Part shown: positions 9,799 to 19,284 of the stretch, one piece after another
How positions within the stretch are numbered: the stretch's first letter is position 1
How the letters are laid out: every line of letters starts with the position of its first letter
Source of the DNA: Cyanobium sp. Aljojuca 7A6
GTDB taxonomy: Bacteria > Cyanobacteriota > Cyanobacteriia > PCC-6307 > Cyanobiaceae
Direction of reading: 5' to 3'
Assembly (NCBI RefSeq): GCF_024346455.1
Contig: NZ_JAGQCY010000004.1
Span: 124,001-188,000, forward strand
Length of the DNA stretch: 64,000 nt
The notes under the pieces: model-generated
Told to the model about the DNA's origin: nothing
Database searches by the model: none
The model's input: only the letters and a program-made list of their open reading frames with translations
Made by a program: the position numbers and the translations under genes

Positions 9799-12302
9799 GG
9801 CTGGCGGTCGGCGCCGGGGATCAGTTGCCAGCCGGTGTGGGTGGCCCAGAGGGCCCAGATCGCCATGGCCCGCAGGTAGTGGCAGGCGCGGAAGGTGCCG
9901 GCGGCGGTGATCGCCTCCGGGGTGCGGAACTGCAGCCCCCCCTCGTACACCTGGCGCACGACGGCGCCGGTGATGGCGAAGGCGGTGCCGCTCTGCCCCA
10001 TCAGCCGGTAGTAGGCGGCCAGGCCGAAGTTGATGCCGGTCCAGACCTCCAGCGGATGGGTGCCCTCGGGATCGAGGGGGGTGCCGTCGCGGCGAAGACC
10101 ATTGGCCACCCCCAGGCGGCCCCCCTCGAAGGACTCGAAACAGGCCTGCCGGATCGCGTTCAGGGCCGAGAGGGCCCGCTCGTCGGCCACCACCGGCGGG
10201 AGCCCCAGCAGCCGGGCATAGAAGTCGCCGCAGAGCTGGTCGGCCATCACCACCGGGGTGCCGCTGCCGACATCGATCTTGTAGTACTCGCCGTTCCAGA
10301 GCAGGGCATCGAAGTGGCGGCGGGACTGCTCCAGCCAGCCACCGAAGCGCCGTTGCTCCTCGGCGGTGTCCAGCCCCAGCTCCAGCTGCAGTTGCTGGCC
10401 GATGGCCAGGGCCGCCTCCAGGGCGGCGATCCAGAGGGCACCGCAGTAGGCGCTCACTCCCTGCAGGGGCCAGTCGTCGAAGGTCTGGTCCGGGGCACCG
10501 CCGTTGTCGGGCAGGCCATCGTCGTTCACGTCGAACTGCTTGAGATAGTCGAGGGCGGTCACCGCCGCCGGCCAGCAGTCCGCCAGGAAGCGGATGTCCG
10601 GGCCACCGGGGGCCAGCCTGTAGGTGCGCCAGACCTGCAGCACGAAATCGCTGGCCAGATCCTTCCAGAGGTTGCAGTCCTGGTAGGCGGTGTAGTTGGT
10701 GGCGTCGAAGGGGCGCTCGTTGGGGGCGCCGAGGTCGTGGGGGGTAGCCCCCGCCAGCTTGCGGGCCGCCTCCACCCGGCCCCGGCCCTGGGTGAAGTAC
10801 CAGCCGATCGGCCGCAGCGTCGGATCGGCGGCGGGGATGGCGCGGGCGAAGCTGCGCAGCACCGCCTTGTCGAGCTCCGGCCAGAGCTGCAGCAGGGCAA
10901 AGGAGCCGTACAGCCGCACATCAAGGCTCTCGTACCAGGCGTAGTCGAGGCACTCCAGCACCCCGAAGCGACCCACCGGATCGGCCGGGCTGGCGGCCGT
11001 CCAGAGGCTGCCGCCGCTGGCCAGGTCGTAGAGCTCGTTGAGCAGCGCCATGCGCAACGGCTCCGCCAGATCATGGCGTTGCACCACCGGCGCCTGCCAG
11101 GCCTCGATCGCGGCCTGCCAGTCGCGCCACTCGGTCAGGGCTTCGCCGGCGATGGCGGCAGCGTTGTCGCCTTCGGTGCCGAAGAAATCGGTGTAGCGAC
11201 GCAGGGCCCGGGTGCCGGTGGCAAAGGCCGTCACTGGCAGGTCCCAGCTGATCACCACCGGGATCTCGAGCGAGGCCCCCGGCTCCAGCCGGAAGCGCAC
11301 CGCCAGGGCGCCGCTGAGGGGATCATCGCCGGTGCTGCGGCGGTCGTTGTCACCGTCGGGGATGGAGCCGTCACGGCTGAATGGTTCCCAGAGTTCCGAC
11401 CCGTCGCCGCTGGGATCCCAGCGGCTGCAGCGCAACACCTCCACCCCCGGGTGGTTCAGCGCCGCCTCGTCGGGCACCGCCAGGCACCACTGGCCCTCCC
11501 CTTCGGCCAGGGGTTGCGACCGCTCGCCCTCCAGCAGGAGCCCCTTGAGGCCGTCCGCGTCAACCCAGCGGTTGCGCTGCCCCTTGCCGCGGCCGATCGC
11601 CGGCACGTAGTTGTGCTCCGGGCTGCCGTCGTCGCGGAAGTGGACCTCCGCCGCCGGGTCGGTGTTGGTGAACCAGCCGACGGTGTTGCGCCAGCTCAGC
11701 AGCAGCGACAGCTCCAGCGGCTGGTTGGTGGGGTTGCTCAGGGTCCAGGCGAAGACAGCGACGGGGTAACTGGTGCGGCGGTAGTCGCCCGGCAGGATCG
11801 GGCTGAAGGTCTCGCAGCGGACGTCGGCGGCGAAGACCGCGGCGTAATGGTGGGAGCTGACCGGGTAGCGCACCGCCACGGTGCCGCTCGGTTGCGCCGC
11901 TGTGGCGGCGGGATACCAGCTCCAGGCGGAGAGGGGCTGGCCGCTATCCGGGCGGGAATCGTCGCGTTGGGGCGCCGTGGCCAGGGCGTGGGCCTGGGTC
12001 CCGCGGCCATCGTGCTCAAAGAGGGCGAACTGGCAATCGGGCAGCACGCCGAACCAGTGCTCGCCCCCGTCGAGGTGCCAGAGGTTGAAGGCGCCGTCGA
12101 GGCCCCGCCCCAGGCAACCCGCGCCGAAGCCCCCCAGGGGCATGCCGTGGTTGGGGCCGTCGTCGAGGTTGCTGGCGTACCGCACCGTGTAGGGCTTGTC
12201 CCAGCCCTGGCCGAAGGGCCGCGACCAGCTGGCCTCGGGTGGCTGCCAGGGGGTCCTGCCGCGCCGCAGGTTCTGAAGAGCGGAGAGGCCGAAGGGCGCC
12301 AT
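9795..12302 (-). CDS. GH116 family glucosidase (GBA2-like)
   Basis: 835 residues resembling non-lysosomal glucosylceramidase / bile-acid beta-glucosidase, glycoside hydrolase family 116. The N-terminal beta domain contains the family-like stretch NHGMPLGGFGAGCLGRGLDG; the C-terminal (alpha/alpha)6 barrel includes CLDYAWYESLDVRLYGSF and PDQTFDDWPLQGVSAYCGA, where the family's nucleophile Glu and acid/base Asp lie. No signal peptide is seen, so it is probably cytosolic. Substrate in cyanobacteria is not established; a beta-glucoside, possibly a glucolipid, is plausible. It starts at ATG 12302, divergent from the acyltransferase, and its stop overlaps the DUF3122 start. Confidence 0.9.
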   Translation of the reverse strand: MAPFGLSALQNLRRGRTPWQPPEASWSRPFGQGWDKPYTVRYASNLDDGPNHGMPLGGFGAGCLGRGLDGAFNLWHLDGGEHWFGVLPDCQFALFEHDGRGTQAHALATAPQRDDSRPDSGQPLSAWSWYPAATAAQPSGTVAVRYPVSSHHYAAVFAADVRCETFSPILPGDYRRTSYPVAVFAWTLSNPTNQPLELSLLLSWRNTVGWFTNTDPAAEVHFRDDGSPEHNYVPAIGRGKGQRNRWVDADGLKGLLLEGERSQPLAEGEGQWCLAVPDEAALNHPGVEVLRCSRWDPSGDGSELWEPFSRDGSIPDGDNDRRSTGDDPLSGALAVRFRLEPGASLEIPVVISWDLPVTAFATGTRALRRYTDFFGTEGDNAAAIAGEALTEWRDWQAAIEAWQAPVVQRHDLAEPLRMALLNELYDLASGGSLWTAASPADPVGRFGVLECLDYAWYESLDVRLYGSFALLQLWPELDKAVLRSFARAIPAADPTLRPIGWYFTQGRGRVEAARKLAGATPHDLGAPNERPFDATNYTAYQDCNLWKDLASDFVLQVWRTYRLAPGGPDIRFLADCWPAAVTALDYLKQFDVNDDGLPDNGGAPDQTFDDWPLQGVSAYCGALWIAALEAALAIGQQLQLELGLDTAEEQRRFGGWLEQSRRHFDALLWNGEYYKIDVGSGTPVVMADQLCGDFYARLLGLPPVVADERALSALNAIRQACFESFEGGRLGVANGLRRDGTPLDPEGTHPLEVWTGINFGLAAYYRLMGQSGTAFAITGAVVRQVYEGGLQFRTPEAITAAGTFRACHYLRAMAIWALWATHTGWQLIPGADRQP

Positions 12303-12397
12303 GGGGCCAGGCGAGGTGGGGCCAGCTTGTCAGAGCTGGGCCCTGGGCGAAGGTCCAGGCAGACCGCCATTACCCTGCCTGCAATCGTCGGGACGGC

Positions 12398-14521
12398 GTG
12401 AAACCTCTGGTCGGGCTTTTTGGCGCGGGCATCGTGCCGCCGCAGCGGTCGAGGGCCTACCGCCCGGAGATCGATGGCCTGCGGGCGGTGGCCGTCATCG
12501 CGGTGCTGATCAACCACCTCGATCCCCGCTGGCTGCCGGGCGGGTTTCTCGGGGTGGACATTTTCTTCGTGATCTCGGGTTACGTGGTGACGTCCTCCCT
12601 GCTGGCGCGGCGGGATGGCAGCCGCTGGCAGTTTCTGCGCCGCTTCTATGGACGCCGCATTCGGCGCCTGATGCCGGCGTTGGTGGTGAACATCGCCGTC
12701 GTTTCGGCCCTGTTTTCGATGGTCGTCTCGCCACTGGATGATTTCTTTGCGCCGGTCATGCGGACCGGCATGGCCGCCCTCTTCGGCGTGTCCAATCTCT
12801 ACCTGCTGCGGCAGGGCTCGAATTACTTCGCCACCGACAACTATTTCAATGCCTTCATGCACACCTGGTCGCTGGGGGTGGAGGAGCAGTTTTATCTCGT
12901 CTGGCCGGCGGTGCTGCTGCTCTGTGGCCTCGGGGTGGCCGGCGCCGGCGGCGGCGCCCTGCGGCGTCTCAAGATCGGCAGTCTGCTGCTGCTGGGCCTC
13001 TCCCTGGCGCTGTTCCTGGGGCTGAGCCTCCGGGGGAATCCCGAGCGGGCTTTTTTCCTCACGACCGCCCGGTTCTGGGAATTGACGGCGGGCTGCGGGG
13101 CCTACCTGCTGCACCGGGGCAGCGGCAGCGCCCAGGATCTGGGCCAGAGGCTGTCCCTGCCGCGTTGGCGGCAACCCCTGAGCCTGCTGGCCGCCTTGGC
13201 GTTGCTGGTGGTGCTGATGCTGCCGGAGGCCTGGCGGATGGCCACCACCCTGGGCATCACGGCGCTGACGGCGGCGCTGCTGCTGCTGCTGCGGCCCTCC
13301 ACGGGCCTCGGCCGCTGGCTCTGCCATCCGGTCAGCCTGGCCATCGGCATGGTGTCGTACTCGCTGTATCTCTGGCACTGGCCCGTGATCGTGCTGGCCC
13401 GCTGGACGGTGGGCTTCAACGCCCTGACCCTGCTGCCGGTCCTGGTGCTGATCACCCTGTGCACGGCGCTGTCCTACCGGCTTGAGTGTCTGTTCCGCTA
13501 TGGCAACCTCGCCATTCCCGGTCTGGGGCGTCCCGGACTGGCCTACCCGGCGATCACGGTGCTGGCCGCCGTGTTCAGCGCCGGCCTCCAGGGCCCCCTC
13601 CTGGGCAAGCTGTTCCTCGGCAAGCGGAGCCACACCGTCGGCACCACGGCCAACATGAAACGCATCGGCGGCACGACTGTTGACACGGTCCATTGCTTCC
13701 AAGAGCCGACCGATCCCATCGCCAGGCTGGATGGTCCGGATCCCTGCACAGCGACAGCACAACAGGACCTCCCCACCCTGTTCTTCCTGGGGGACAGCCA
13801 TACCCATGTGCTGATCCCCCTGGGGGAGAAGCTGCTGGCCAGCGGCCGCTTCAATGTGGCTTTCATGGCCCGGGGCGGCTGCCCGGTGCCCTTCTTCTCC
13901 CGCTGGGGGGAGGCCGCTCCGGTGCCGCCCCGCTATCGGCGTTGCCGGCCCTATGCCGACAACGAGGTGCGCCGGGTGCTGGCCCGTCTGCGGCCGGCCG
14001 ACCGTGTCGTGTTGGTGTCCAACCTGGCTGGCTATCTCAGCCGACCGAAGGGCCCAGAACGCCTTAGCGCCGAAGCCTCCTATGCGGCCGCTGTTCGCCA
14101 GCTCGATGGCCGGGTGCGCCGCCGCGGGGCGGAACTGGTGCTGTTCGGTCCCTTGCCCACCTTTCCCCAGAAGAAGATCGGCGGTCCGCTCACCCTCTGC
14201 CAGCCGGAATGGTTTCGCCCTGCCTGGTCCCTGGGTCCCCAGTGCCAGCCGGTGCTGCGGCCCCGGCGCCAGGAACTCGCCGCGATCGCGTCGGTGCAGC
14301 GCCTGCAGGAGCGGATCAGCGCGGACCTGCCCGGCACGCGCCTGTTCAGCCCCTTCGACAGCCTCTGCCCGCCAGAGCAGCAGGTCTGCGCCAGCGTCCG
14401 GTCCGGCACGCTCCTCTACAGCGACGAGACCCACCTCACCAATGCCGGGGCCTTGCTCCTCTATCCCCGCTTGATGGCGTTCCTCGCCGATCAGCCGGAG
14501 GGGGAGCCGCCCCCCAGCTGA
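12398..14521 (+). CDS. OafA/YrhL-type acyltransferase with SGNH domain
   Basis: Membrane acyltransferase 3 fused to a periplasmic SGNH esterase-like domain, the layout of O-acetyltransferases that modify LPS, peptidoglycan or exopolysaccharide. From GTG 12398 it has 707 residues. Near the N-terminus are YRPEIDGLRAVAVIAVLINH (catalytic His) and GVDIFFVISGYV, then about ten helices. The SGNH part starts near residue 460 with FFLGDSHTHV and ends near 675 with YSDETHLTNAG, so Ser, Asp and His are present. An upstream in-frame region back to 12239 is antisense to the GH116 gene and was discarded. Acetylation of a surface glycan is the likely role; the acceptor is unknown. Confidence 0.92.
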   Translation: MKPLVGLFGAGIVPPQRSRAYRPEIDGLRAVAVIAVLINHLDPRWLPGGFLGVDIFFVISGYVVTSSLLARRDGSRWQFLRRFYGRRIRRLMPALVVNIAVVSALFSMVVSPLDDFFAPVMRTGMAALFGVSNLYLLRQGSNYFATDNYFNAFMHTWSLGVEEQFYLVWPAVLLLCGLGVAGAGGGALRRLKIGSLLLLGLSLALFLGLSLRGNPERAFFLTTARFWELTAGCGAYLLHRGSGSAQDLGQRLSLPRWRQPLSLLAALALLVVLMLPEAWRMATTLGITALTAALLLLLRPSTGLGRWLCHPVSLAIGMVSYSLYLWHWPVIVLARWTVGFNALTLLPVLVLITLCTALSYRLECLFRYGNLAIPGLGRPGLAYPAITVLAAVFSAGLQGPLLGKLFLGKRSHTVGTTANMKRIGGTTVDTVHCFQEPTDPIARLDGPDPCTATAQQDLPTLFFLGDSHTHVLIPLGEKLLASGRFNVAFMARGGCPVPFFSRWGEAAPVPPRYRRCRPYADNEVRRVLARLRPADRVVLVSNLAGYLSRPKGPERLSAEASYAAAVRQLDGRVRRRGAELVLFGPLPTFPQKKIGGPLTLCQPEWFRPAWSLGPQCQPVLRPRRQELAAIASVQRLQERISADLPGTRLFSPFDSLCPPEQQVCASVRSGTLLYSDETHLTNAGALLLYPRLMAFLADQPEGEPPPS

Positions 14522-14754
14522 TCGCTGCCCAGCTCCTGCTCGATCAGGGCATCGAGGGTGACGGCGCTGCGCACCAGGGCCTGGTAACGCTGCACCACGC
14601 GCCGGTTGCGCTCGATCCAGCTGCCCGGGTCACCGCCGCCCCCCAGGGGGCTGGCGATGGCACCGGGCCGATCATCCTCGAGCAGTTCGAGATCGCTCTG
14701 GTGGGCCAGCAGGGCCAGCACCAGGGTGTGGATCCGCTGGCGTCGATCGCTCAT
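14491..14754 (-). CDS. Hypothetical small protein
   Basis: 87 residues, no family recognised. From ATG 14754 it reads MSDRRQRIHTLVLALLAHQ, then an acidic LELLEDD segment, a Gly-rich turn and a helix around IERNRRVVQRYQALVRSAV; overall helical and soluble. An alternative start at 14790/14793 would add 12-13 residues and overlap the cobL start. It is divergent from cobL with a 37-base gap and its 3' end overlaps the acyltransferase stop by 31 bases. Support is the coherent codon pattern and the good fit into the gap; no functional clue. Confidence 0.5.
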   Translation of the reverse strand: MSDRRQRIHTLVLALLAHQSDLELLEDDRPGAIASPLGGGGDPGSWIERNRRVVQRYQALVRSAVTLDALIEQELGSDQLGGGSPSG

Positions 14755-14791
14755 GGGCAGGGGGGTGTGGCCGGCACTGGTGGGGAGCATC

Positions 14792-16087
14792 ATGGCCAGC
14801 AGTGGCGCAGGGGCACGGCTGGAGGGTTCGCTGCTGGAGGTGCTGGGCACCGATGCCGCCGGGATGGCGGGCCTCTCCCGCCACTGGCAGGACGAGATCC
14901 TGCGGGCCGATCTGGTGGCGGCCCCCCGGCGGCTGCTGGCGGATCTCGAGGCCTGGCGTGGCAACGCCACAGCACCGGAGCTGCTGGCCAGTGACCGGCC
15001 CGCCGAACTGCTGCCGCGGCTGCAGCAGTCCCTCGCCGCTGGTGAGCGGGTGGTGCTGCTGGCCAGCGGCGATCCCCTCTGGTTCGGTATCGGTCGGCTG
15101 CTGCTGCAACACCTCCCCGCCGAGCGCCTGCGCTTCCACCCGGCCCCCACCTCCCTGCAGCTGGCCTTCGCCCGCCTGGGCCGCCCCTGGCAGGACGCCT
15201 CCTGGATCAGCCTGCACGGCCGCGATCCCGAGCCCCTGGCGGCGCGGCTGCAGCAGCGGCCCGCCGCCCTGGCGGTGCTGACCGATCCCGGCCGGGGGGG
15301 AGTGGCCGAGGTGCGCGCACTCCTACGGGCTTCGGGGCTGGAGGCCGCCTATGGGGTCTGGCTGGCGGAGCGCCTCGGCCATCCGGCGGAGCGTCTGCAA
15401 CGGCTGGCGCCCGCCGACCCTCTGCCGCCGGATCTCGATCCCCTGCACCTGGTGCTGCTGATCGCTGTCCAGCCTGCGGTACTTCAGCCGGAGGCTCTGC
15501 CCCTGTTCGGTCTGGCCGATGGCCTCTGGCTGCAGCACCCCGACCAGCCGGGACTGATGACGAAGCGGGAGGTGCGCATCCAGCTGCTGGCCGATCTGGA
15601 GCTGCCCGAGACGGGTGTGCTGTGGGACATCGGTGCCGGGGTGGGATCGGTGGGGCTGGAGGCACTGCGGCTGCGCCCCAGGCTGGCCCTGTGGGCCGTG
15701 GAGCGCAGGGCCGGGGCCGCCGCCCTGATCGGTGCCAATGCGAACCGGCTGGGGGTGCGGCCCGCGGGCGTGCTGGAGGGGGAAGCGCCAGCGGCCCTGG
15801 CGGACCTGCCCGATCCCGATCGGGTACTGATCGGTGGCGGTGGTGCTGGACGCAGCGCGCTGCTGGAGACGGTGCTGGGGCGGCTGCGGCCCGGCGGGGT
15901 GGTGGTGCTGCCCCTGGCCACGGTGGAGGGCCTGGCCCTGTGGCGCCCCCAGCTGGAGCAGGCTGGCCTGGGGGTGACCGTCACCCAGATCCAGGCCTGG
16001 CGTGGCGCTCCCCTGGCGGATGGTACCCGCCTGGCCCCCCTCAATCCGGTGCTGGTGCTGAAGGGGACGCGCCCGTCAGCGGGGTGA
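14792..16087 (+). CDS. cobL: Precorrin-6Y C5,15-methyltransferase (CbiE-CbiT fusion)
   Basis: Corrin-ring enzyme of cobalamin synthesis: the CbiE half methylates C5 and the CbiT half methylates C15 and decarboxylates the C12 acetate. From ATG 14792 it has 431 residues. The CbiE domain (~1-235) shows GERVVLLASGDPLWFGIG and FHPAPTSLQLAFARLG. The CbiT domain (~250-430) shows LMTKREVR and the SAM motif VLWDIGAGVGSVGLEAL, then RVLIGGGGAG. The N-terminal GxGxG-type loop of CbiE is partly replaced by LEVLGTDAAGM, as in other cyanobacterial CobL as I recall. Its 3' end overlaps the DUF192 gene by 47 bases. Confidence 0.9.
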   Translation: MASSGAGARLEGSLLEVLGTDAAGMAGLSRHWQDEILRADLVAAPRRLLADLEAWRGNATAPELLASDRPAELLPRLQQSLAAGERVVLLASGDPLWFGIGRLLLQHLPAERLRFHPAPTSLQLAFARLGRPWQDASWISLHGRDPEPLAARLQQRPAALAVLTDPGRGGVAEVRALLRASGLEAAYGVWLAERLGHPAERLQRLAPADPLPPDLDPLHLVLLIAVQPAVLQPEALPLFGLADGLWLQHPDQPGLMTKREVRIQLLADLELPETGVLWDIGAGVGSVGLEALRLRPRLALWAVERRAGAAALIGANANRLGVRPAGVLEGEAPAALADLPDPDRVLIGGGGAGRSALLETVLGRLRPGGVVVLPLATVEGLALWRPQLEQAGLGVTVTQIQAWRGAPLADGTRLAPLNPVLVLKGTRPSAG

Positions 16088-16550
16088 TCCGCACCGGAGT
16101 GCCCACCGTGAGGCCGAGCACGGCGGCCTGGCCAGCCGCCAGTTCCAGCACCCCGTCCACCGGCGTGTAGGGGCCGTAGCTGCGGCAGGGCAGGGTCATG
16201 CAGGGGGGCACGGCAGGCTCGAGGTACACAACGCGACCGTCGCGGACGAACAGCATGTCGAGGGGTTCCGGCGTGCGGTGCATCCAGAAGCGGGCCACCG
16301 TGGGGGGGGCGAAGGGGAACCACATGCCGCGCAGGTGGGGCAGGGGCGGTCGCAGTTGCATCCCCATGGCCTGCTGGCGCTCGCCCCGGGGCACCTCCAG
16401 TTGGATGCAGCGCGCCGGCGCCGGGCCCTCCAGGCACCACTGGGCGGTGATCGGCAGGTACTGGGGTGGGCCCTGGGTCAGACCCGGTCCGCAGCCGGCC
16501 AGCACGACAACGCCGGCGAAGGCCCAGCGCCGGAGCATGGAGGTGTTCAT
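16041..16550 (-). CDS. DUF192 lipoprotein
   Basis: 169 residues. The N-terminus MLRRWAFAGVVVLAGCGPG is a lipoprotein signal with Cys20 as the likely lipidation site. The mature part is DUF192: QLEVPRGERQQAMGMQLRP, RGMWFPF, FWMHRTPEPLDMLFV and VDGVLELAAGQA are family landmarks. DUF192 proteins are small secreted barrels of unknown activity. The start at 16550 is fixed by an ATGA overlap with the response-regulator stop, making nadK, the regulator and this gene one coupled unit. Likely anchored at the outer leaflet of the plasma membrane. Confidence 0.88.
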   Translation of the reverse strand: MNTSMLRRWAFAGVVVLAGCGPGLTQGPPQYLPITAQWCLEGPAPARCIQLEVPRGERQQAMGMQLRPPLPHLRGMWFPFAPPTVARFWMHRTPEPLDMLFVRDGRVVYLEPAVPPCMTLPCRSYGPYTPVDGVLELAAGQAAVLGLTVGTPVRITPLTGASPSAPAPD

Positions 16551-17239
16551 GGCCCGGGCCCCGTCGGGGGGCGGCCGTCGCTGAGGCGGTAGCCCTGGCC
16601 ACGCACGGTGTGGATTAGCCGAGAGCCGCCATCCTGCTCCAGTTTCTGGCGCAGGTAGCGCACATACACCTCGATAACATTGCTGGCGCCGCCCCCCTGG
16701 TCGGCCCAGATCTCCTCGAGAATGCGCTCCCGGCTGACCACCGATCCACGGTGTCGCAGCAGCAACAGCAACAGCTGATACTCCCGGGTCGTCAGACTGA
16801 GCTGGCGCTGCCCGCGCCATCCCTGACAGGCCACTGGGTCGATGCGCAGATCCGCCAGCTTCAGATGGGCGGAGACCGGTGTGGGGGCCTGACGCTGGGC
16901 CAGACCCAGGTGCAGCCGCAACCGGGTCAGCAGATCGCTCGTGCCGAGACTGGGCAGCCAGAAATCATCGGCACCCCATTCCAGGCAGTGGCTGCGGCTT
17001 TCGACGCTGTCGCTGGTGATGCCGAGCAGCAGGGGGCGGGCCCCCAGCCTGCGGCGCAGCTCAGGAATCCGCCCTTCGCTGCCGGGCGACAGGATCACCG
17101 CTGCGGGACGTTCATCGCCAGGCTCCTGCTCCAGGGTCCGGTAACCAGAGACCTCCAGCCGAGGGGCGAGGTCGGCGGCCTCCGGACCCACCAGCAGCAC
17201 CACCACTGGCGCAGGGGTGGCCGTGGCAGCTGTCGTCAC
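16547..17239 (-). CDS. OmpR-family regulator with degenerate receiver
   Basis: 230 residues: an N-terminal receiver-like fold (~10-110) and a C-terminal OmpR winged helix (~130-222) with [40 protein letters not shown]-like text and [10 protein letters not shown]. The DNA-binding half looks intact. The receiver lacks the usual residues: no acidic pair after strand 1, Ser-Pro (AVILSPG) where the phosphorylated Asp should end strand 3, and WLPSLG where the Lys-Pro normally stands. It probably works without phosphorylation, as a constitutive or ligand-modulated DNA-binding protein. Its GTG start overlaps the nadK stop (GTGA) and its stop overlaps the DUF192 start. Confidence 0.9.
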   Translation of the reverse strand: MTTAATATPAPVVVLLVGPEAADLAPRLEVSGYRTLEQEPGDERPAAVILSPGSEGRIPELRRRLGARPLLLGITSDSVESRSHCLEWGADDFWLPSLGTSDLLTRLRLHLGLAQRQAPTPVSAHLKLADLRIDPVACQGWRGQRQLSLTTREYQLLLLLLRHRGSVVSRERILEEIWADQGGGASNVIEVYVRYLRQKLEQDGGSRLIHTVRGQGYRLSDGRPPTGPGP

Positions 17240-18162
17240 AGCGGGGCGTCGGCGTGGTTGTTGGAGGGCTTGGCCACGTGCGGCAGGCCCCAGCCCAGCT
17301 TGTTGCGCAGCACCTGGAAAAATTCATGGTCGGCCAGCCGCACGAAGCGCACCGGGTGCTCGCTGCGCCGCACCAGCACCCGATCCTCGGGCCAGACATA
17401 ACAGCCGGCGCTGCCGTCGACCACCATCATCAGGCGCTCGGGGGTGGCGGGGAACACCGTGACCGGCTCCTGGTCGCTGAACACCAGGGCCCGGGAAGCG
17501 AGGGAGTGGGCGGCGATCGGCGTCAGCTGCAGCACCGGGCAGTCGGGGGTGATCACCGGGCCGCCGGCGCTGAGGGCATAGGCGGTGGAGCCGGTGGGGG
17601 AGGAGAGGATCACCCCGTCGGCGGCGATGTCGACGGGGGCGTGGCGGCCGATGGCGATCTCGAAGTGGCACATGCTGGTGAGCGGCTCCCGGTGCAGGGC
17701 CATCTCGTTGAGACACAGCACCTCCCAGCGCCGCTGCTCGCCGCGCATCACACTCACCACGAGCATGGAGCGTTCCTCGACGGTCCACTCCCCGGCCACC
17801 ACCTGGGCCAGGGCCTTGTCGAGGTCCTTCAGGTAGGCCTCAGCCAGGAAACCTAGATGGCCGGTGTTGATCGTCAGGATCGGCACCCCGATCGGGGCGG
17901 TCTGGCGGGCGGCGGACAGCACCGTGCCATCCCCCCCCAGCACCACCGCCAGGGCCATCTCCGCATCGAAGCTGGCGGGGACGCAGGCGGCATAGCCCCT
18001 GGAGCGCAGGTGCTGGTCGGGATTGGCGAAACCCACCACGCCGCCGGAGCTGCTCACCCGTGCCACCTCGAGCCCCGCCGCAGTCAGCCGGCTCTCGATC
18101 AGATCGGCGGTGTTGATCGCCAGATCCTTGCCGTCGTTGACGATCAGTCCGACCCGGGGCAC
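17236..18162 (-). CDS. nadK: NAD kinase
   Basis: Phosphorylates NAD to NADP; 308 residues. The nucleotide-binding GGDGTVL motif follows LAVVL, the second motif reads [16 protein letters not shown], and [13 protein letters not shown] is also conserved. The start is GTG 18162. It heads a coupled unit with the degenerate response regulator and the DUF192 lipoprotein, which is unusual company for a cofactor kinase. pheS lies upstream on the same strand. Confidence 0.96.
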   Translation of the reverse strand: MPRVGLIVNDGKDLAINTADLIESRLTAAGLEVARVSSSGGVVGFANPDQHLRSRGYAACVPASFDAEMALAVVLGGDGTVLSAARQTAPIGVPILTINTGHLGFLAEAYLKDLDKALAQVVAGEWTVEERSMLVVSVMRGEQRRWEVLCLNEMALHREPLTSMCHFEIAIGRHAPVDIAADGVILSSPTGSTAYALSAGGPVITPDCPVLQLTPIAAHSLASRALVFSDQEPVTVFPATPERLMMVVDGSAGCYVWPEDRVLVRRSEHPVRFVRLADHEFFQVLRNKLGWGLPHVAKPSNNHADAPL

Positions 18163-18203
18163 CGATCGCGGGCATGGGAGCCCATCAAGCTTATGGGGGG
18201 AGA

Positions 18204-19211
18204 TCAGAACTGCTCCAGGAAGCGCAGATCGCTGCTGAACAGCCTGCGGATGTCATCAATGCCGTGGCGCACCATGCAGAACCGCTCCACCCCCAGGCCG
18301 GCGGCAAAGCCGCTCCAGCGCTCCGGATCGAGGCCCAGGCCCTCGAGCACCGCCGAATCAACCATGCCGCAGCCCATCACCTCCAGCCAGCGGCCCCGCC
18401 ACTGCACGTCCACCTCAGCGGAGGGTTCGGTGAAGGGGAAGTAGCTGGCCCGGAAACGCACCGGCAGATCGCCGAAGAACTGTTGCAGGAAGGTGGTGAC
18501 GGTGCCGCGCAGATGGCTGAAATCCAGCCCCTCATCGAGGGCGAGCACCTCCACCTGGTGGAACACCGGCGAGTGGGTGGCATCCACCGCGTCGCGGCGG
18601 TACACCCGGCCGGGGGCGATCACCCGCACCGGTGGCGGGTTGGCCTCCAGGTGGCGGATCTGCACGGGGGAGGTGTGGGTACGCAGCAGCCGGTCGCCCC
18701 CCAGGTAGAAGGTGTCCTGCATGTCCCGGGCCGGATGGTGCTCCGGGATGTTGAGGGCGGTGAAGTTGTAGTGGTCGGTCTCGATCTCCGGCCCCTCCGA
18801 GACCCGGTAGCCGAGGCCGGCGAAGATGTCGACGATCTCCTCGATCGTGCTCTGCAGCGGATGGCGGTGGCCCGGAGGCACGTAGCTGCAGGCCGCCGTC
18901 ACGTCGATCCGCTCCCGCTCCAGCCGCTCCGCCATGGCGGCGCCGCGCACGGCCTCGAGCCTGGCGCCCAGCAGCTGCTGCACCTGGTCCTTGAGGCGGT
19001 TGGCCCGCTGGCCCACCAGGGGGCGCTCGTCGCCGGGGAGGCGGCCCATGGCCCCAAGCACGCCCGAGAGCCGACCCTTCTTGCCCAGCAGCCCCACCCG
19101 CAGCTCCTCGAGGGCGGCGGCATCACTGGCGTTGGCGATGGCGGCGGCGGCCTCCGCCTCCAGGTGCTCCAGCTGGTCGGTGAGCTGCTGCAGGCTGACG
19201 GTGGCGCTCAC
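18204..19211 (-). CDS. pheS: Phenylalanyl-tRNA synthetase alpha subunit
   Basis: Catalytic subunit of PheRS. From GTG 19211 it has 335 residues, normal for the family; the frame is open further upstream but that part is antisense to surE. The N-terminal coiled coil (~1-90, [20 protein letters not shown]) binds tRNA. Class II motifs follow: PRYR-like motif 1 region, [10 protein letters not shown], motif 2 [21 protein letters not shown] split over the active site, and motif 3 [18 protein letters not shown]. Divergent from surE with a 73-base gap. The beta subunit gene is not in the window. Confidence 0.97.
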   Translation of the reverse strand: MSATVSLQQLTDQLEHLEAEAAAAIANASDAAALEELRVGLLGKKGRLSGVLGAMGRLPGDERPLVGQRANRLKDQVQQLLGARLEAVRGAAMAERLERERIDVTAACSYVPPGHRHPLQSTIEEIVDIFAGLGYRVSEGPEIETDHYNFTALNIPEHHPARDMQDTFYLGGDRLLRTHTSPVQIRHLEANPPPVRVIAPGRVYRRDAVDATHSPVFHQVEVLALDEGLDFSHLRGTVTTFLQQFFGDLPVRFRASYFPFTEPSAEVDVQWRGRWLEVMGCGMVDSAVLEGLGLDPERWSGFAAGLGVERFCMVRHGIDDIRRLFSSDLRFLEQF

Positions 19212-19284
19212 GGGACGGATCGGGGAAGGAAGCGACTGTAGGCAGCAGCGTCTAACTTGCCGGCAGTCCCCGCGGTCGAGGCCG

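Noticed and set aside
9789-12401. An 870-codon open frame opposite the GH116 gene
   Set aside because: Low-complexity translation with no domain pattern; the minus strand has a full GH116 enzyme.
11738-14434. An 898-codon minus-strand frame across two genes
   Set aside because: Runs antisense through the acyltransferase and out of frame through the GH116 gene; composition is Gln/Arg/Gly-rich shadow.
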